Made by a program: the position numbers and the translations under genes. A stretch of 64,000 nt of DNA from Fallopia convolvulus. Its lineage: Eukaryota; Streptophyta; Magnoliopsida; Caryophyllales; Polygonaceae. Positions 9,887 to 20,262 of the stretch are shown here, piece after piece. The stretch lies in assembly GCA_964016875.1 (NCBI GenBank), contig OZ024724.1, forward strand, positions 27,255,962 through 27,319,961. The letters run 5' to 3'. How positions within the stretch are numbered: the stretch's first letter is position 1; every line of letters begins with the position of its first letter. The notes below the pieces were generated by a model. That model was not told the DNA's origin and made no database searches. It saw nothing but the letters and a program-made list of their open reading frames with translations.

Positions 9887-10887
9887 AAACGCAAGATGAG
9901 GTCAAGACCTTGGAGTTACCACAAAAGCTAGGAGATCCCGGTCGCTTTGCTATAACTATTGGTGTGGGGTCTCAAAACTTCCAAGCCTTATGTGACCTTG
10001 GGGCAAGTGTTTCGGTGATGCCCGCTAGTATTTGGAGAAGGGCAAATTTAGGTGAAATGGAGCCGCCCGATATGTCCCTAACTATGGCCGACGGTTCCAT
10101 CATCAAGGCTAAGGGAATATTGGATGACGTGCCGGTGCGAGTTGGAAAGTACTTTGTCCCCGATGATTTCGTGATCTTGGACATGCACGAGGACCCCTTG
10201 GTCCCAATAATCTTAGGAATACCATTCTTAGCTACGGCGGGGGCAAGGTTTGATGTCAAAAACGGCAAAGTTTCCTTTGAGATTGGTGAAGAAAAGGTCG
10301 ATTTTCACTTCAACAAAGCTTTGAATGAGCCGGACGCCTTGGCTATCCTCAAACTTGAAGAGAGTGACAAGAGAAAAAGAGAAGAAGTGGAAGTTGTTGG
10401 AGAGGTCATTGTGTTGAGAAGTGATGAAGGGTTCAATAAACAAATACAAGCAAGGGAGTTGTTGGAGCATGTTGAGGAACAAGATGAGTCAAGGATCAAT
10501 GCTAGCCCAAGGAAAAATGAAGAGTATCCTTACTTATATCCTTTTGATGTTGGTGATGACCACAATTCTTTCCAAACTTTTGATTCCTACATTTGTTTAA
10601 GTGATTTGAAAGATGACTTAGGAGACTCCTACATTTGCCTTAGTGACTTGAAAGATGAATTGGTAGAATCTCCTAGGAATTCTTTGGATAACTTTGGTGT
10701 AGGAAAAGAGGAACATGATGGAGCAAGTAAGGAGGAGAAATCTCATTCGTTGGAGGAGTATGATGAGAGAGGCCCGAGATCGGAGAGCCATGCCTATATA
10801 GACCATCGTTGGTGGTTTTATGGGTATGAGGGCAATGGGAATGGGCACATCAATGGCGAGCAATTCACCGTGTTTCACCCGCCATGA
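9841..10887 (+). CDS. Aspartic protease domain, Athila/Tat type
   Basis: Open in a frame different from gag, entered at about 9860-9890. There is no ATG at the proper place, so expression would need a fused gag-protease product. The active-site word is LCDLGAS, the form usual in Athila/Tat elements instead of DTGA. Further family landmarks are DDFVILDM and ILGIPFLATAGA. The domain spans about 9915-10310. A charged tail of about 190 residues follows, containing two copies of YICLSDLKD (near 10590 and 10630). In complete elements reverse transcriptase follows at once; here the frame ends at 10887 and no pol follows. Confidence 0.7.
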   Translation: MLCQVFKGDFEQEDVETQDEVKTLELPQKLGDPGRFAITIGVGSQNFQALCDLGASVSVMPASIWRRANLGEMEPPDMSLTMADGSIIKAKGILDDVPVRVGKYFVPDDFVILDMHEDPLVPIILGIPFLATAGARFDVKNGKVSFEIGEEKVDFHFNKALNEPDALAILKLEESDKRKREEVEVVGEVIVLRSDEGFNKQIQARELLEHVEEQDESRINASPRKNEEYPYLYPFDVGDDHNSFQTFDSYICLSDLKDDLGDSYICLSDLKDELVESPRNSLDNFGVGKEEHDGASKEEKSHSLEEYDERGPRSESHAYIDHRWWFYGYEGNGNGHINGEQFTVFHPP

Positions 10888-10931
10888 GATTGAGGTTAGG
10901 AAGTCAAGCTAGTGACTCTAAACGAGCGCTT

Positions 10932-10949
10932 CTCGGGAGGCAACCCGAG
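10932..10949 (+). other. Hairpin after the protease stop
   Basis: CTCGGG, the loop AGGCAA and CCCGAG form a 6-base stem 45 bases after the stop codon, directly preceded by GCGCTT. I recall similar GGGAGGCAACCC hairpins after the gag-pol stop of Athila and Ogre-type elements; that recall is from family knowledge and is not proven here. Confidence 0.5.
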
Positions 10950-11545
10950 CTAGTAGCTTTCTTTTCGTAATTTTAGTTTGATTTTTCTTAGTTTAGCCTA
11001 GCTTTTCTCTAACCAATCTCTATCTAGTGTTTTGTGGATTTTTGGTGTTGTGTATTCTTCAAGGTTGTGTAGGATTTGAGGTGAGAAAAATATATAAATG
11101 GAAATATGGAGAAAGAAGTTGCAAGAGGATGGAGTAAAATTGGTGACCCGAATACTCCCACATCGAGCCCACATCGAGCCCAGGTAAGTCGGGCCCGACA
11201 CAGGGACGTCGGTCCACAATGTCGATCCGACCCGATTTGACTAGGTGGAATGCCAATTTTGCCCTTGACCTAATTTGTACCTTTCCCCCATTAAATACCA
11301 TCCCTCACCTACCTACCATCTTCATATTAACCACCATTCCCAAAATACAACCCATCTCCCTCACACTCTCAAAAATCGGCCCTCCCTCTCACCATACTCG
11401 ATCCACACATCCTCCTTTCTTCATCTCGATCCAATCACAAAAAGGCCTCCCTAACCCGATTCCAAGTAGAAATTTCGAGTTCAATCTCGTTCTTCATCCC
11501 CCATCTCGATCTAGGTTGAGAAAGTTTGAGTTTTAAGTAGATTGT
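10950..11545 (+). promoter_or_regulatory. Spacer with a promoter-like segment upstream of the ORF-1 gene
   Basis: GTCGGGCCCGAC (11188-11199), GTCGGTCC (11208-11215), TTTTGCCC (about 11258) and the TATA-like ATTAAATAC (11290-11298) follow in the same order as in the element's own LTR (15785-15796, 15806-15813, about 15868, TATA at 15881). This suggests that the ORF-1 gene has its own promoter, derived from or parallel to the LTR promoter. Confidence 0.45.
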
Positions 11546-11903
11546 TTGTTTAAAAGTCCAATACTCTTCAAATCCGGTATGTGTTACTCGATCTCTACCT
11601 ATTTCCTTGGAGATTTTGTGCTTTCGTTGCATAGATTGAGTAATGCCATGTTTGATTGAGAGTTTGAGCTTGAGCATCAATGGTGGATTTGCATGATTTT
11701 TGAAATTGAGCTTCAAAGTTGTTTATGCATGCTTGGATCCATTTAGAACTTCGATTAGGGATGTTTGATGGTTGAATTTGAAATTTAAGTGCATGATAGA
11801 GTGATTTGGGTTGATTTGATGTTAGGTTGATTTGATGATAGAGTCGAAGCATGAACTAGGTTGATTATTTTGTTTAAAAGTTCAATACTCTACAAATCTG
11901 GTA
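11546..11903 (+). repeat. 34-base direct repeat bounding a putative 5'-UTR intron
   Basis: Copies at 11546-11579 and 11870-11903 differ at three positions. The first ends in CCG|GTATGT (a 5' splice-site match at 11577). The second contains TTTTGTTTAAAAG| (acceptor-like, at 11880). The enclosed 304 bases are T-rich, and the ORF-1 start codon lies 26 bases after the acceptor. Confidence 0.45.
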
Positions 11904-11905
11904 CC

Positions 11906-13690
11906 ATGGAGACTAGAGCTTCATCATCTCATGCGGAAAGGCCGAGGAAGAAGTCCAAGAAGTCAAGGAAAGAGCCAAAGTTGGATGATGTCTACTTGGA
12001 GAATGATGAGCAAGTTGAGAGTTATGCAAGGTATATGGCGCTTGAGCATCACACAAGGTGGCTTGATTGGGAAGCCGTGAGGAAGATGGACATGGATCAA
12101 GCTCTTCCAAGGTGCTACTCCCACATCGGTCTCAATGGGATGCTAAGGTGGGACAACACCCACTATCCCGCCCTCACCTCGGAATTCATGGCCACTTTTG
12201 AATGCACTTATGATAATATGGAGGATGAGGAAGGGGCGATCACCTTCCAATTGGGCAATGAGGACCACAATCTCTCTCTTAGGGACTTGGTTACCTACTT
12301 CGGGTTTCCATGTCCAAGAGAAGAGACCGGCGTCAACAACGAGAAGGTGAACCAAGTGTGGCGGCATGTGGCCGGGAAGAGCGAGATGAGAAAGGGCGCC
12401 ACCACAACCGAGATTGCTAGCCCTCTTTTTCGGGTCATGGTGCGAGTTTTGGGATGTGCAATCTATGCTCGTCATGAGTTGAGCAAGCCGATGAAGGAAG
12501 AGATTATGTTGCTACATGAGATGCTCTTCCACACCGAGAAGCCCATGAACCTTGCATGGGAGTGGGTCAAGATGGTGCGAGACTTCCAAAGCTCCTCTTG
12601 GATCTACTTCGGCGGGATGATAGCAAGGCTAGCCGTGCGTCTAGGAGTCGACCTTAACAAGTATTCTCCGGCTCCGAATGGTGTTGAGTATATGAACATG
12701 AAGTATTTCAAGAAGGCCAACATCATCAAGGAGAAGCTTTACATGATTTCTTTGGCCCCTCACTCGAACTATGATGGTGTGTCGATCCGGTTGGCGGCCA
12801 ACCTCTATGATCTTTCTCGGTATCACAATTGGTACCAAGTGTGGGCCGGCAAGCCACACTCATTTGGTGACCCCGAAGGTGCAAGAGAGGGACGGCGACA
12901 ACAACCTCAACACATTCGGTTTACCTCCCCTCCATCTTCACCGGATTTCGACCAAGATAACTTTGTGTTTGCACCACGTGGGGAAGACATGGACGTCGAT
13001 CAAGAGAAAAATGAAGAAGATGAGCGCTTCCAAGGCTTGATGGCCAACCTCCGAGCCACGCACCAAGCTCCAACATTGGCGGACCGAGGTACACACAACG
13101 TCGGGCCCGACTTCCCTCAAAGTCGGTCCGGTTCCTTCTATGGTGATGAGGTCCCGATGCACTATGAGCATGGAGAGGGGAGTGGTGCAAGGCGAGAACA
13201 AGCTCAAGGTGGCGGTTATGAAGGCTACGCCCAATGGTATGGTCCGGGAATGGTGTTTCCCGAGCGACAACAAACGGTGGACATGTCCTTCTTGGCCAAC
13301 CAAATGGCCCATCTTCAACTTCAACAAGAGAATGTTCTTCAAGAGGTCCATCAAGTGAATCTTCAACAACAATACATATACCAACAACAACAACAATTGA
13401 TTCAACAACAAGGTGCTTTCCAAGCTAGCCAAGAAGAGATGAATCGAGCCCTCGGCTACACTAGGCGAGAGGTGGAGGAGCTTAGAGAGGTGGAGGACCA
13501 AAGGTGGAGGGTCCAAGATATCTTCAATACATGGATGAGCGGGAACATCCCTTCCCGTGAGGACCAATGGACGCGCCCGGATCCTCAACTCCAACCACCA
13601 CCACAAGACTTCTACCAAGAGCAAGTGTACGAGAGGGAGCGGCAAGCGAGACTCCAAAGAGGACGTAGGCGTGACAACCCCTTCGAGTGA
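11906..13690 (+). CDS. ORF-1-type protein of an Athila-like element, intact
   Basis: 594 codons without interruption. I chose the ATG at 11906 because of its strong context (TACCATGG); an in-frame ATG at 11861 lies upstream of the putative splice acceptor. The N-terminus is a Lys/Arg cluster (residues 12-25), possibly a nuclear-localisation signal. A globular domain at about residues 45-310 holds the family words HYPAL, LGNEDHNL, MNLAWEWVK and VDLNKYSPAPNG, shared with the pseudogene at 1-1157. A charged, Pro-rich middle follows, then a Gln-rich coiled-coil part (about 470-540) and a Pro-rich tail ending in an Arg cluster. I assign it to the Athila ORF-1 family, whose function is unknown. It is the longest intact frame in the window. 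Residues encoded by a GTCGGGCCCGAC palindrome lie at 13100-13111. Confidence 0.75.
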   Translation: METRASSSHAERPRKKSKKSRKEPKLDDVYLENDEQVESYARYMALEHHTRWLDWEAVRKMDMDQALPRCYSHIGLNGMLRWDNTHYPALTSEFMATFECTYDNMEDEEGAITFQLGNEDHNLSLRDLVTYFGFPCPREETGVNNEKVNQVWRHVAGKSEMRKGATTTEIASPLFRVMVRVLGCAIYARHELSKPMKEEIMLLHEMLFHTEKPMNLAWEWVKMVRDFQSSSWIYFGGMIARLAVRLGVDLNKYSPAPNGVEYMNMKYFKKANIIKEKLYMISLAPHSNYDGVSIRLAANLYDLSRYHNWYQVWAGKPHSFGDPEGAREGRRQQPQHIRFTSPPSSPDFDQDNFVFAPRGEDMDVDQEKNEEDERFQGLMANLRATHQAPTLADRGTHNVGPDFPQSRSGSFYGDEVPMHYEHGEGSGARREQAQGGGYEGYAQWYGPGMVFPERQQTVDMSFLANQMAHLQLQQENVLQEVHQVNLQQQYIYQQQQQLIQQQGAFQASQEEMNRALGYTRREVEELREVEDQRWRVQDIFNTWMSGNIPSREDQWTRPDPQLQPPPQDFYQEQVYERERQARLQRGRRRDNPFE

Positions 13691-15427
13691 TTCTAGACAT
13701 GCCATTGAAGAATAAAGAAATTGTGAGCTCTTCATACTCTTCTCTCTTGCTTTTATGTTTTGGTTTCCTTGTTTGATGGGGACATCAAAATTTTAAGTAT
13801 GGGGTGGGGGTAAGTGTGCTCATGATTTCACTTGCTTGTGTGTTTGTTATTTTGAGGATATTTGGTTTTCGGTTTCTAGTTTGTGTTTGGGATGTTTGTT
13901 TCTTGGTTTGTGGAATGGCATGGATGATTGATTTGGTTTTGAATGGATGAGTCTTTGTTTTTGGTTTTAGAGAAAGTTTTGCAAAAATCCATAAAAATTT
14001 GAAAAATTGTGTTGAAAACAACAAAAAGATTTTGTGTTTTGTGTTTTGGACTAGAAATTCCCATCTTAGATTGCCAAATGAAAGCTAATGATGATGTGAG
14101 CATGTAAATTCCTTTGCATATTTTCGGATGTTTTAGCCTCTAAAAAGATGTTGCTTTCGATGTGATTATGATATCTTGCTTGCTTTATTGAACATGTGAG
14201 TTCTAGGATGAGTTCTTATGCAACTAAGTATGAGTGACCCTTGTGAGATTGATTTTTGGCCATTTTAGGGATGCTTGTTCATATTTGCATATCCCTCATG
14301 CTTCTTGTGTGATTAGCTCATGCATGCTTAGTAAAACTTGCTATTGCGGTGTTTATCTATTTTCCAAGACCGTCATGAGATTTGTCCTAGCATTGTCACA
14401 TTGATTTTGAACTTTATTCTTTTAGTCACATAAATGTTCCATATCCTACCATGAAGTGAATCCTTTGTTTGTAGCCCCGTTTTAGCCTAAGCCTTTGTTT
14501 GAAACTCCTCAAAAATATTATTCCTAGCCTTATATCACTTGACCCTTATGGGATTGGACTTTACAAGAGAGGTTTGGATTGTATTTGAAGAGTTGATATT
14601 CTCTTTGGTTTAAGGGCAAAGAATGGTGTTATGAACCATGTGGGTAGTGCATCTTTGTTGTGCAAAAAGAAAATGAAAAAAAAGAAAGAAAGAAAGAAAG
14701 AAACTGTTGGAAATGGAAAGTGGAATGAAGGTAAAGAGCTTAAGTGAAGAAAAAGGGTCCGACCGAGTTACACACCACATCGGGCCCGATGTCATAAGAA
14801 AGTCGGTCCAGTGTAGAAAGTGTGGAAAATCCAACAAAAAGCCTAAGAGCAAAGATGAAGTGGAATGTAAAGTCAAATTTTGGGTTGAAAGGAAAAATGT
14901 TAAGTCTTTTGGATGAGTGTGAATTTGATTGTGGAATTTTGGTGAAGTTGGTGAGAGTTTAGGTTGTTCATTCCCCATTGTAAGCACCACAAGACCAAAT
15001 AATTCCCACCTTGAGAAATACCAAAAGCCCCATTACAACCCGGCCGAATGGAACCTCTTTGAGGACCTCCATTGAGCCAAGTTCGAATTCTTTGTGTACA
15101 TTGTATTAGGCATCTCTAGGTGGAGGAATTGGTGATATTAGCTTCAATAGTAAGGTCCTTACTTGCATGATTTTTGAGCTTGAGTGTTCATTGCTAAACC
15201 CATACACATGATGAGTGATACACATTCACATATCCCTAAAGTGAGACTTAGTTGCATTGACTCTATTCCTTGGAACACTTAATCATGTGTGATGATGTAA
15301 TCTTGCTTGAATATCAATCACTTGTGCTTAAATGTGTTTTCATACGAGGCTTTACTTGAAGATTATGTTTCGGTCTTGCTTACATTGTTATTGCTTGAGG
15401 ACAAGCAAGTTTAAGTATGGGGTATTT
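13691..15427 (+). other. 3' non-coding part of the Athila-like element
   Basis: No gene is visible. Two purine-rich tracts share TTTAAGTATGGGG or TTTTAAGTATGGGG: one at about 13792-13812 soon after the ORF-1 stop, and one at 15411-15424 just before the LTR. An AAAG microsatellite is at about 14682-14703. One palindrome pair (TCGGGCCCGA at 14780, GTCGGTCC at 14802) lies in the middle. Confidence 0.6.
15411..15427 (+). other. Polypurine tract of the Athila-like element
   Basis: TTAAGTATGGGGTATTT ends at the TGATG start of the LTR. The preceding GAGGACAAGCAAG is a common companion of this tract in Athila-like elements (family knowledge). Confidence 0.6.
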
Positions 15428-16831
15428 TGATGTCTCTTTATTTGGTGGTGTTTTTATATATGATTTCCTTTGTGAATATGTTTCTTTTTCCTCTTTTCTT
15501 GTGTGTTTTGTTCCTTTTTAGCTTAGTTCCCGTATTTTTATGAGATTCAGAGACTATGCGCGTTTTATGTGTTTTGTAGGTGTTTTGGCATGGATCAAGG
15601 GTCGTTTTGAAAGAGGATCGGAACATGGAGCAAGGCCTGAGCTTAAGAGGGAAAGAGAGGAGCAAGCCATGAAGAAGAACAAGAGAAAAGCCAACAAGAA
15701 GAAGGTGGAACGAGGTCCGGACCGACCTAGAACCAACGCCGGGCCCGACTTGAATTTTCGACCTCGGACCGACTTGCACTGTAAGTCGGGCCCGAGGTCC
15801 TCCGTGTCGGTCCGAGTCGGTCACTGGACTGCTTGGGCTCCAAGGCACGAAATTGTAAACTACCACTTTTGCCCCTCATCTATAAAGGCTCTCTTATCTT
15901 CTAATTTATGGAGGTTCCCACACTTAGCAAGGAACCAACCCTCAAAAACTCTCAAGAGGATACTTGGAGAGCAAGGAGAAAGGAGAGGAGAAGGAGAAGA
16001 GAGAGAATCGGCCTAGAGGAGGAGATTTGATAGGTTTGGTTGATAGATTAGCTTTTCCTTGTTTTGGTTTTGTGGATTTGGAAACCTTTGATTGGAGTTT
16101 GTGGATTGCTTTTGATTTGTGAATGAAACTTGACTTTGGTTTGAGATTGATGATGTTGATTGCTTTGCTTTTTGATTTGTTTGCTTTCTTTGTTTGCCAT
16201 ATGGAGTAGATCTCCTTGATCTTGGGTTATGGGGGAAAACTCTAGCTAGGTTGGGCTAGAAACCCCAATTCCATAAGCCTTGGGTGCTTGATCTAGGAAC
16301 CCACTCTACATAGAGCTACAATTCCTTACGAAAGTAAGGAATCAAGGCTTGTGATTGGCAAAGTAGCAAAAGTGAACACTTGTCCATCTCAAGACCTTGC
16401 TTCGAAGGGGATTTCCTCAATGATCAATGTGTAGAAGTGGTTGGAACGAGGGCGAAAGCACTCGATCCTATTCCGATCATCACTTATTGCTTGAATTGGG
16501 GTGGAAAAGCCTTAATCTACTAGAGAAGGAACCCAAAATCCCAAGATCTACTTTCAATCTTTGAGTTCGACAAAACCCATCTACCTCGGGCCCGACTTGC
16601 TCTACGTCGGACCCGACTTCCCTCTTGTCGCCAACATCGGGCCCGACGTGACACTTGTGTCGGTCCCGACTGTTCTCTTTGTTTTCCTTTGTTTTAAGTT
16701 CTCCTTTCCAGCTTTCTAGTGTCTAGGCACCTCAATCGAGTAGATTTCCCGCGCGTTCGACACCCACCACGTGCTACAACGGGGTCGGGTTATAAATTGT
16801 ATCTCTAGACCCTCGCACACACGAGCGATCA
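15428..16831 (+). repeat. 3' LTR of the Athila-like element
   Basis: 1404 bases starting TGATG and ending GCGATCA (TGAT/ATCA inverted ends). A TATA box is at 15881. Two clusters of GTCGGGCCCGAC-type palindromes are at 15741-15813 and 16586-16670. The right boundary is fixed by comparison with interior 2, where the sequence from 16832 onward continues without the insert. The left boundary rests on the polypurine tract and the TG start; no 5' LTR remains for comparison. Confidence 0.7.
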
Positions 16832-17795
16832 GACGCTCAAGTGGATATAAAGATGTGGATATCTTGACATAGGCCATTTGTCAAAGATATGGTTGATGCT
16901 AAAGGCATTGGATGTGTATGAAACTTCCTAGGTTGGAAAGTTTGAAAGCAAATTGGATCACTAAGATTTGGAAGACCTTTAAGTGCACAATTGGTCATGA
17001 ATTCCAATCTCGAGTGATGGGACGGCGTTCTTGGAGTTTCCAAGAGGCAATTTGCGATACTCCAACTTCTAAAATTGGAAAGTGACATCTAAGTATGAGG
17101 GAACCTTGTAATGAGGCACATGCCATAACTTAGTGTCAACTCGTTTGATTTTTGTTAAGCACATCGAGGTTGTTGGTTTCTCTCCGAGAAGATCGACATA
17201 AATGTTTGTGTTAATTTCAATCGAGGGATGGGGGTAACAATCCTTACAACTCATAGATTTGGATACCCAATTCCCCTACATCGAAAGGTGTGGGCTGAAT
17301 TCAATGTGGAAAGCCAAATTGTGGAGTTGGAGAGCATTCATAATATTTTAGATATTATTATTACCCATCAAGGTTTATGCTCTAGGCCACATGAAACCTA
17401 GTTTTGAAACGGAGTTTTCATTAATGAGTTTTGGTTGCTTATGTGGAGCATGATAGGAAACTCAACTATGCATATGTGGAAGTATAAGGCTTCTTCCAAG
17501 TTAGAGTAATTAAGGATGACTCAACTAATACATATGTGAGAGGATATGGGACGAAAGTGCCTTGTTTACAAAAGCGTCAAAAGGATAAGATAAGCGTAAG
17601 AGACTCATGTGTGAGAGTTACTACGTGTACTTAGACAAGTTGATGTGGTTCAAACCTTAGGAGAACCACGATTCTTTAGTGCATGAATGTGATGATCACA
17701 AGGTGTAAATTCAAGTCTACGGACATTTACACTTATACATAGAGTTTGTTTATTAAACTTCGAGTCTTGATGACATGGCTCAAATGGGGGAGGAA
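16832..17795 (+). other. Interior 1, 3' part with polypurine tract
   Basis: Nearly identical to 22659-23622 of interior 2. No gene is seen. It ends in AAATGGGGGAGGAA (17782-17795), the polypurine tract that primes plus-strand DNA, directly before LTR 2. Confidence 0.8.
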
Positions 17796-19686
17796 TGTTG
17801 GTGATTTGTGTCAAGTCATCAAATCCCTAGTAGAGCATGTTGAGGTTTTAGAGTCATATTGGGAATGTCGACATGGTGTGTTGACATATATGACTTTCCA
17901 TGGTTTAATTGTTATCATAAGATCCAATAGATGAATCGCACACCAACACCGAGGCGAGGAACCTCGTATGCACCGTTGCATGGCAAAGGCGCGCCTTGGC
18001 ATAGGCGTCGCTCGGTGCAACGACGCGGGGCAAGTGCGGGGCTCGGCTTGGACCTCGTTTTTGAGGTTCAAGGCTCGGCATTGTGTGGGGCGCGCCTATG
18101 AGTGAACTTGAGGTTCATCTCGAGGCTACAAGGGCGCGCCTAGGTGGTGCGATGGCACGATGAAGCTAGGGACGCGGTTGCAAGGCTGCGGTGGAGCTCT
18201 CGGCGCGCCTATGGCACTTGTCCGAGGCTTCGAGCATGAATTGTGAGGCTAAGGTATGGTTTTGAGCTTATAAATTGAGTCTTATAACTTTGTGCATGTT
18301 TCTAATGTGAATTAGGAAGCTTCTCTAAGCTTGGTAGATGCTTTGAGCAAGAACCAAAGCTTGAATTTAGCTTGGCACATAGTTAAAGATGCTAGAAAGA
18401 AGTTTGCAAGCTTCATACTAGCTTAGAGTGAACTCTAGGAGCTTCGACAAGCTCAGGACTCATTGTACATGCTTTATAAGAAGCTCATGTAGCTTGGAAC
18501 TACCTCATGGAAGCTCAATGTAGCTCACACTAGCTTAAGTTAGCTCAACTATCTAGAAATTCAGCTCAACCTAGCTCACACTAGCTCACGCCAGCTCAAC
18601 TCACTATAAGCTAGCTCATGGAGCTAAGGGGTAGTGACACTCCTAGGTGACCTAGCTTGGCACCTAGATATGCTATCTAGGTGGTGGGGCTGGTGGGCCG
18701 GCCCAAGGGGCGCGCCTGGTGGGCTGGTGGGCCGCACATGCACGCGCATGGCATGGGCTGTTGGCCTTGCCATTTGGGCCGTGTGCATGGGCCTTTTGGA
18801 TTGGATTTTTGGACTCTTTGATGGGCCTCTCCTTTGCTGAATTGGTTAAGCATTTGAAGTCCAAGGGGGGAAGTATCTAGATGCCCCAAATGATGACAAG
18901 GAGAGATGGAAGGGAAGTTATAACAAACTCCCTAAAATTGCTCTCATCCACTCATTTGTGTAACCGCTTGTAACCGCCCTTCAAGGTAGTTATTGGACAG
19001 TTTATGGACGCCTATATAAGGGAAAATTGTCAGCCATTTGATGGTAAGAAAGAGACAAGAAAATCAGTCCATTGTCCTACACAAAATCGGTGAGAAAAAC
19101 ACAAGTAGTCGAGTTAGACTAGGCGGTGTTTTGAGTGGATTTTCACGAGTGTTTCAAGCACGAACGTGGGCATCATGGATGGATCTTCAAGCATGAAGAA
19201 AGAACCTCAAGAGACGTTGGATGGGCAGTACGTTCAAGTGAAGGACGAACCCCAAACGTCCATGGAAGACGACTTCGTTCAAGTGAAGAGCGAAGAGGAA
19301 TCGATGGACTCGAACAAGGTACGCTTGTCTTCAATGGTTGTGTCTTGCCAACACTCCATTGGTTTATTAATTACGTTTTATCCCACAACGGTATTGCACA
19401 ACCCTTGGCATGGAATAGGGGCAATATACGTTGAAGGAAAGCGGGATCTCATCCCGTAACTCGTAGTGTTATATCCAAGTCGAATTACTTAACAAGAATA
19501 AGGGGTCGATGGTGATTGCCTTCGTGGCCTACACCCACGAGACTACCCTTTCAATGGGTCTACTCGTCATGCCTTGATTATCCATTGGATCTACAAGGAT
19601 CGACTTCCCTTCAACAAGATAAAGCAAACACATTAAAATGATTGCATGCAAACCCTATTTGGTTAGACAACCACGAAAAACCAACA
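17796..19686 (+). repeat. LTR 2 of the composite element
   Basis: 1891 bases with the same parts as LTR 1. It carries one further GGCGCGCC (17989) not intact in LTR 1. TATA box at 19013-19020; exon-1 open frame at 19175-19318, identical in sequence to that of LTR 1. It serves both as the 3' LTR of interior 1 and as the 5' LTR of interior 2. Confidence 0.9.
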
Positions 19687-20262
19687 ATCTTCAACGTATA
19701 TTTGTATTTATTTGCTTTCGTTTTGTTCATGTCCTTGTTTGCTTTGTTGGTTTATTTTGTTAAGTTTGAGGATAAGACTCAACGAGGGGATAAGACGGTG
19801 CATGACATTACCTCACAATTGAGGGAAATCAAGATAGAGCCTCCGAGTCACATTCGACCCATCGAAGTGCAAGGCGGACTCATGGACTTTGATGAATGGG
19901 TGGAAGAGTACGCCAAGAGCAATCTTTATTGGGATTGGGTCCTTGCTAACGTAAGGTTTGAACCTGATTTCAATGATGCCTTGCAAGGTGAGGTTTTAAG
20001 GCCTCAACCCTCCATGGTGATGGAGAATCATGGTCCAAGGCGAGATCATGAGGCTAGGCATATGTACTCGTCATTCAAGCGCCATGGCAAGTCTAGGGTG
20101 AAGCACTCGCGTGCTAAACCAAGAAGAAACGTCCCTAGGGGAGTGGCCTTGGGAGATGGTGGGGCGTCGGTAGGAGGAAAGTATTGGCAAGTGGTCTATG
20201 GAGACCAAAGGCGAAAGAAGCCCGTTTATTGTTCTCTTTGTGGCGTGAAACGCCAAGGCTGA
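19175..20262 (+). CDS. Predicted two-exon gene across the LTR boundary, copy 2
   Basis: Exon 1 is 19175-19318, with the donor GT at 19319. Exon 2 is 19765-20262 after TTTTGTTAAG|. The structure equals copy 1. The four psi-K-x-E motifs remain; the fourth reads I-K-I-E. Exon 2 differs from copy 1 at about five bases, of which four change residues (V70I, C113F, H164R, P198R). That is not evidence of selection since duplication, but no stop or indel has arisen. The intron carries an extra T near 19552 that breaks the alternative continuous frame of copy 1. LTR 3 has exon 1 only (24981-25124), with changes that include loss of the third motif's Glu. Confidence 0.5.

Larger units (their letters stand above)
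8022..16831 (+). mobile_element. Athila-like gag-protease element, 5' truncated, nested in interior 1
   Basis: This 8.8-kb segment is absent from interior 2. Its right end is the end of an LTR (ends GCGATCA) and borders the host sequence GACGCTCAAG exactly as in interior 2. Its left end lacks an LTR and primer site: host identity stops at 8021 and the next bases belong to the gag reading frame. Fourteen host bases (22645-22658 in interior 2), and the left target-duplication copy expected beside them, are also missing, so a deletion removed the 5' LTR together with flanking DNA. Contents are gag, protease, a spacer with a promoter-like part, an ORF-1-type gene, a 3' non-coding part, a polypurine tract and a 3' LTR. 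There is no reverse transcriptase, RNase H or integrase. Confidence 0.8.

Noticed and set aside
12938..13735. 265-codon minus-strand frame
   Set aside because: Lies antisense to the intact ORF-1-type gene, is Leu/Ser-rich, and has no recognisable pattern; a shadow frame.
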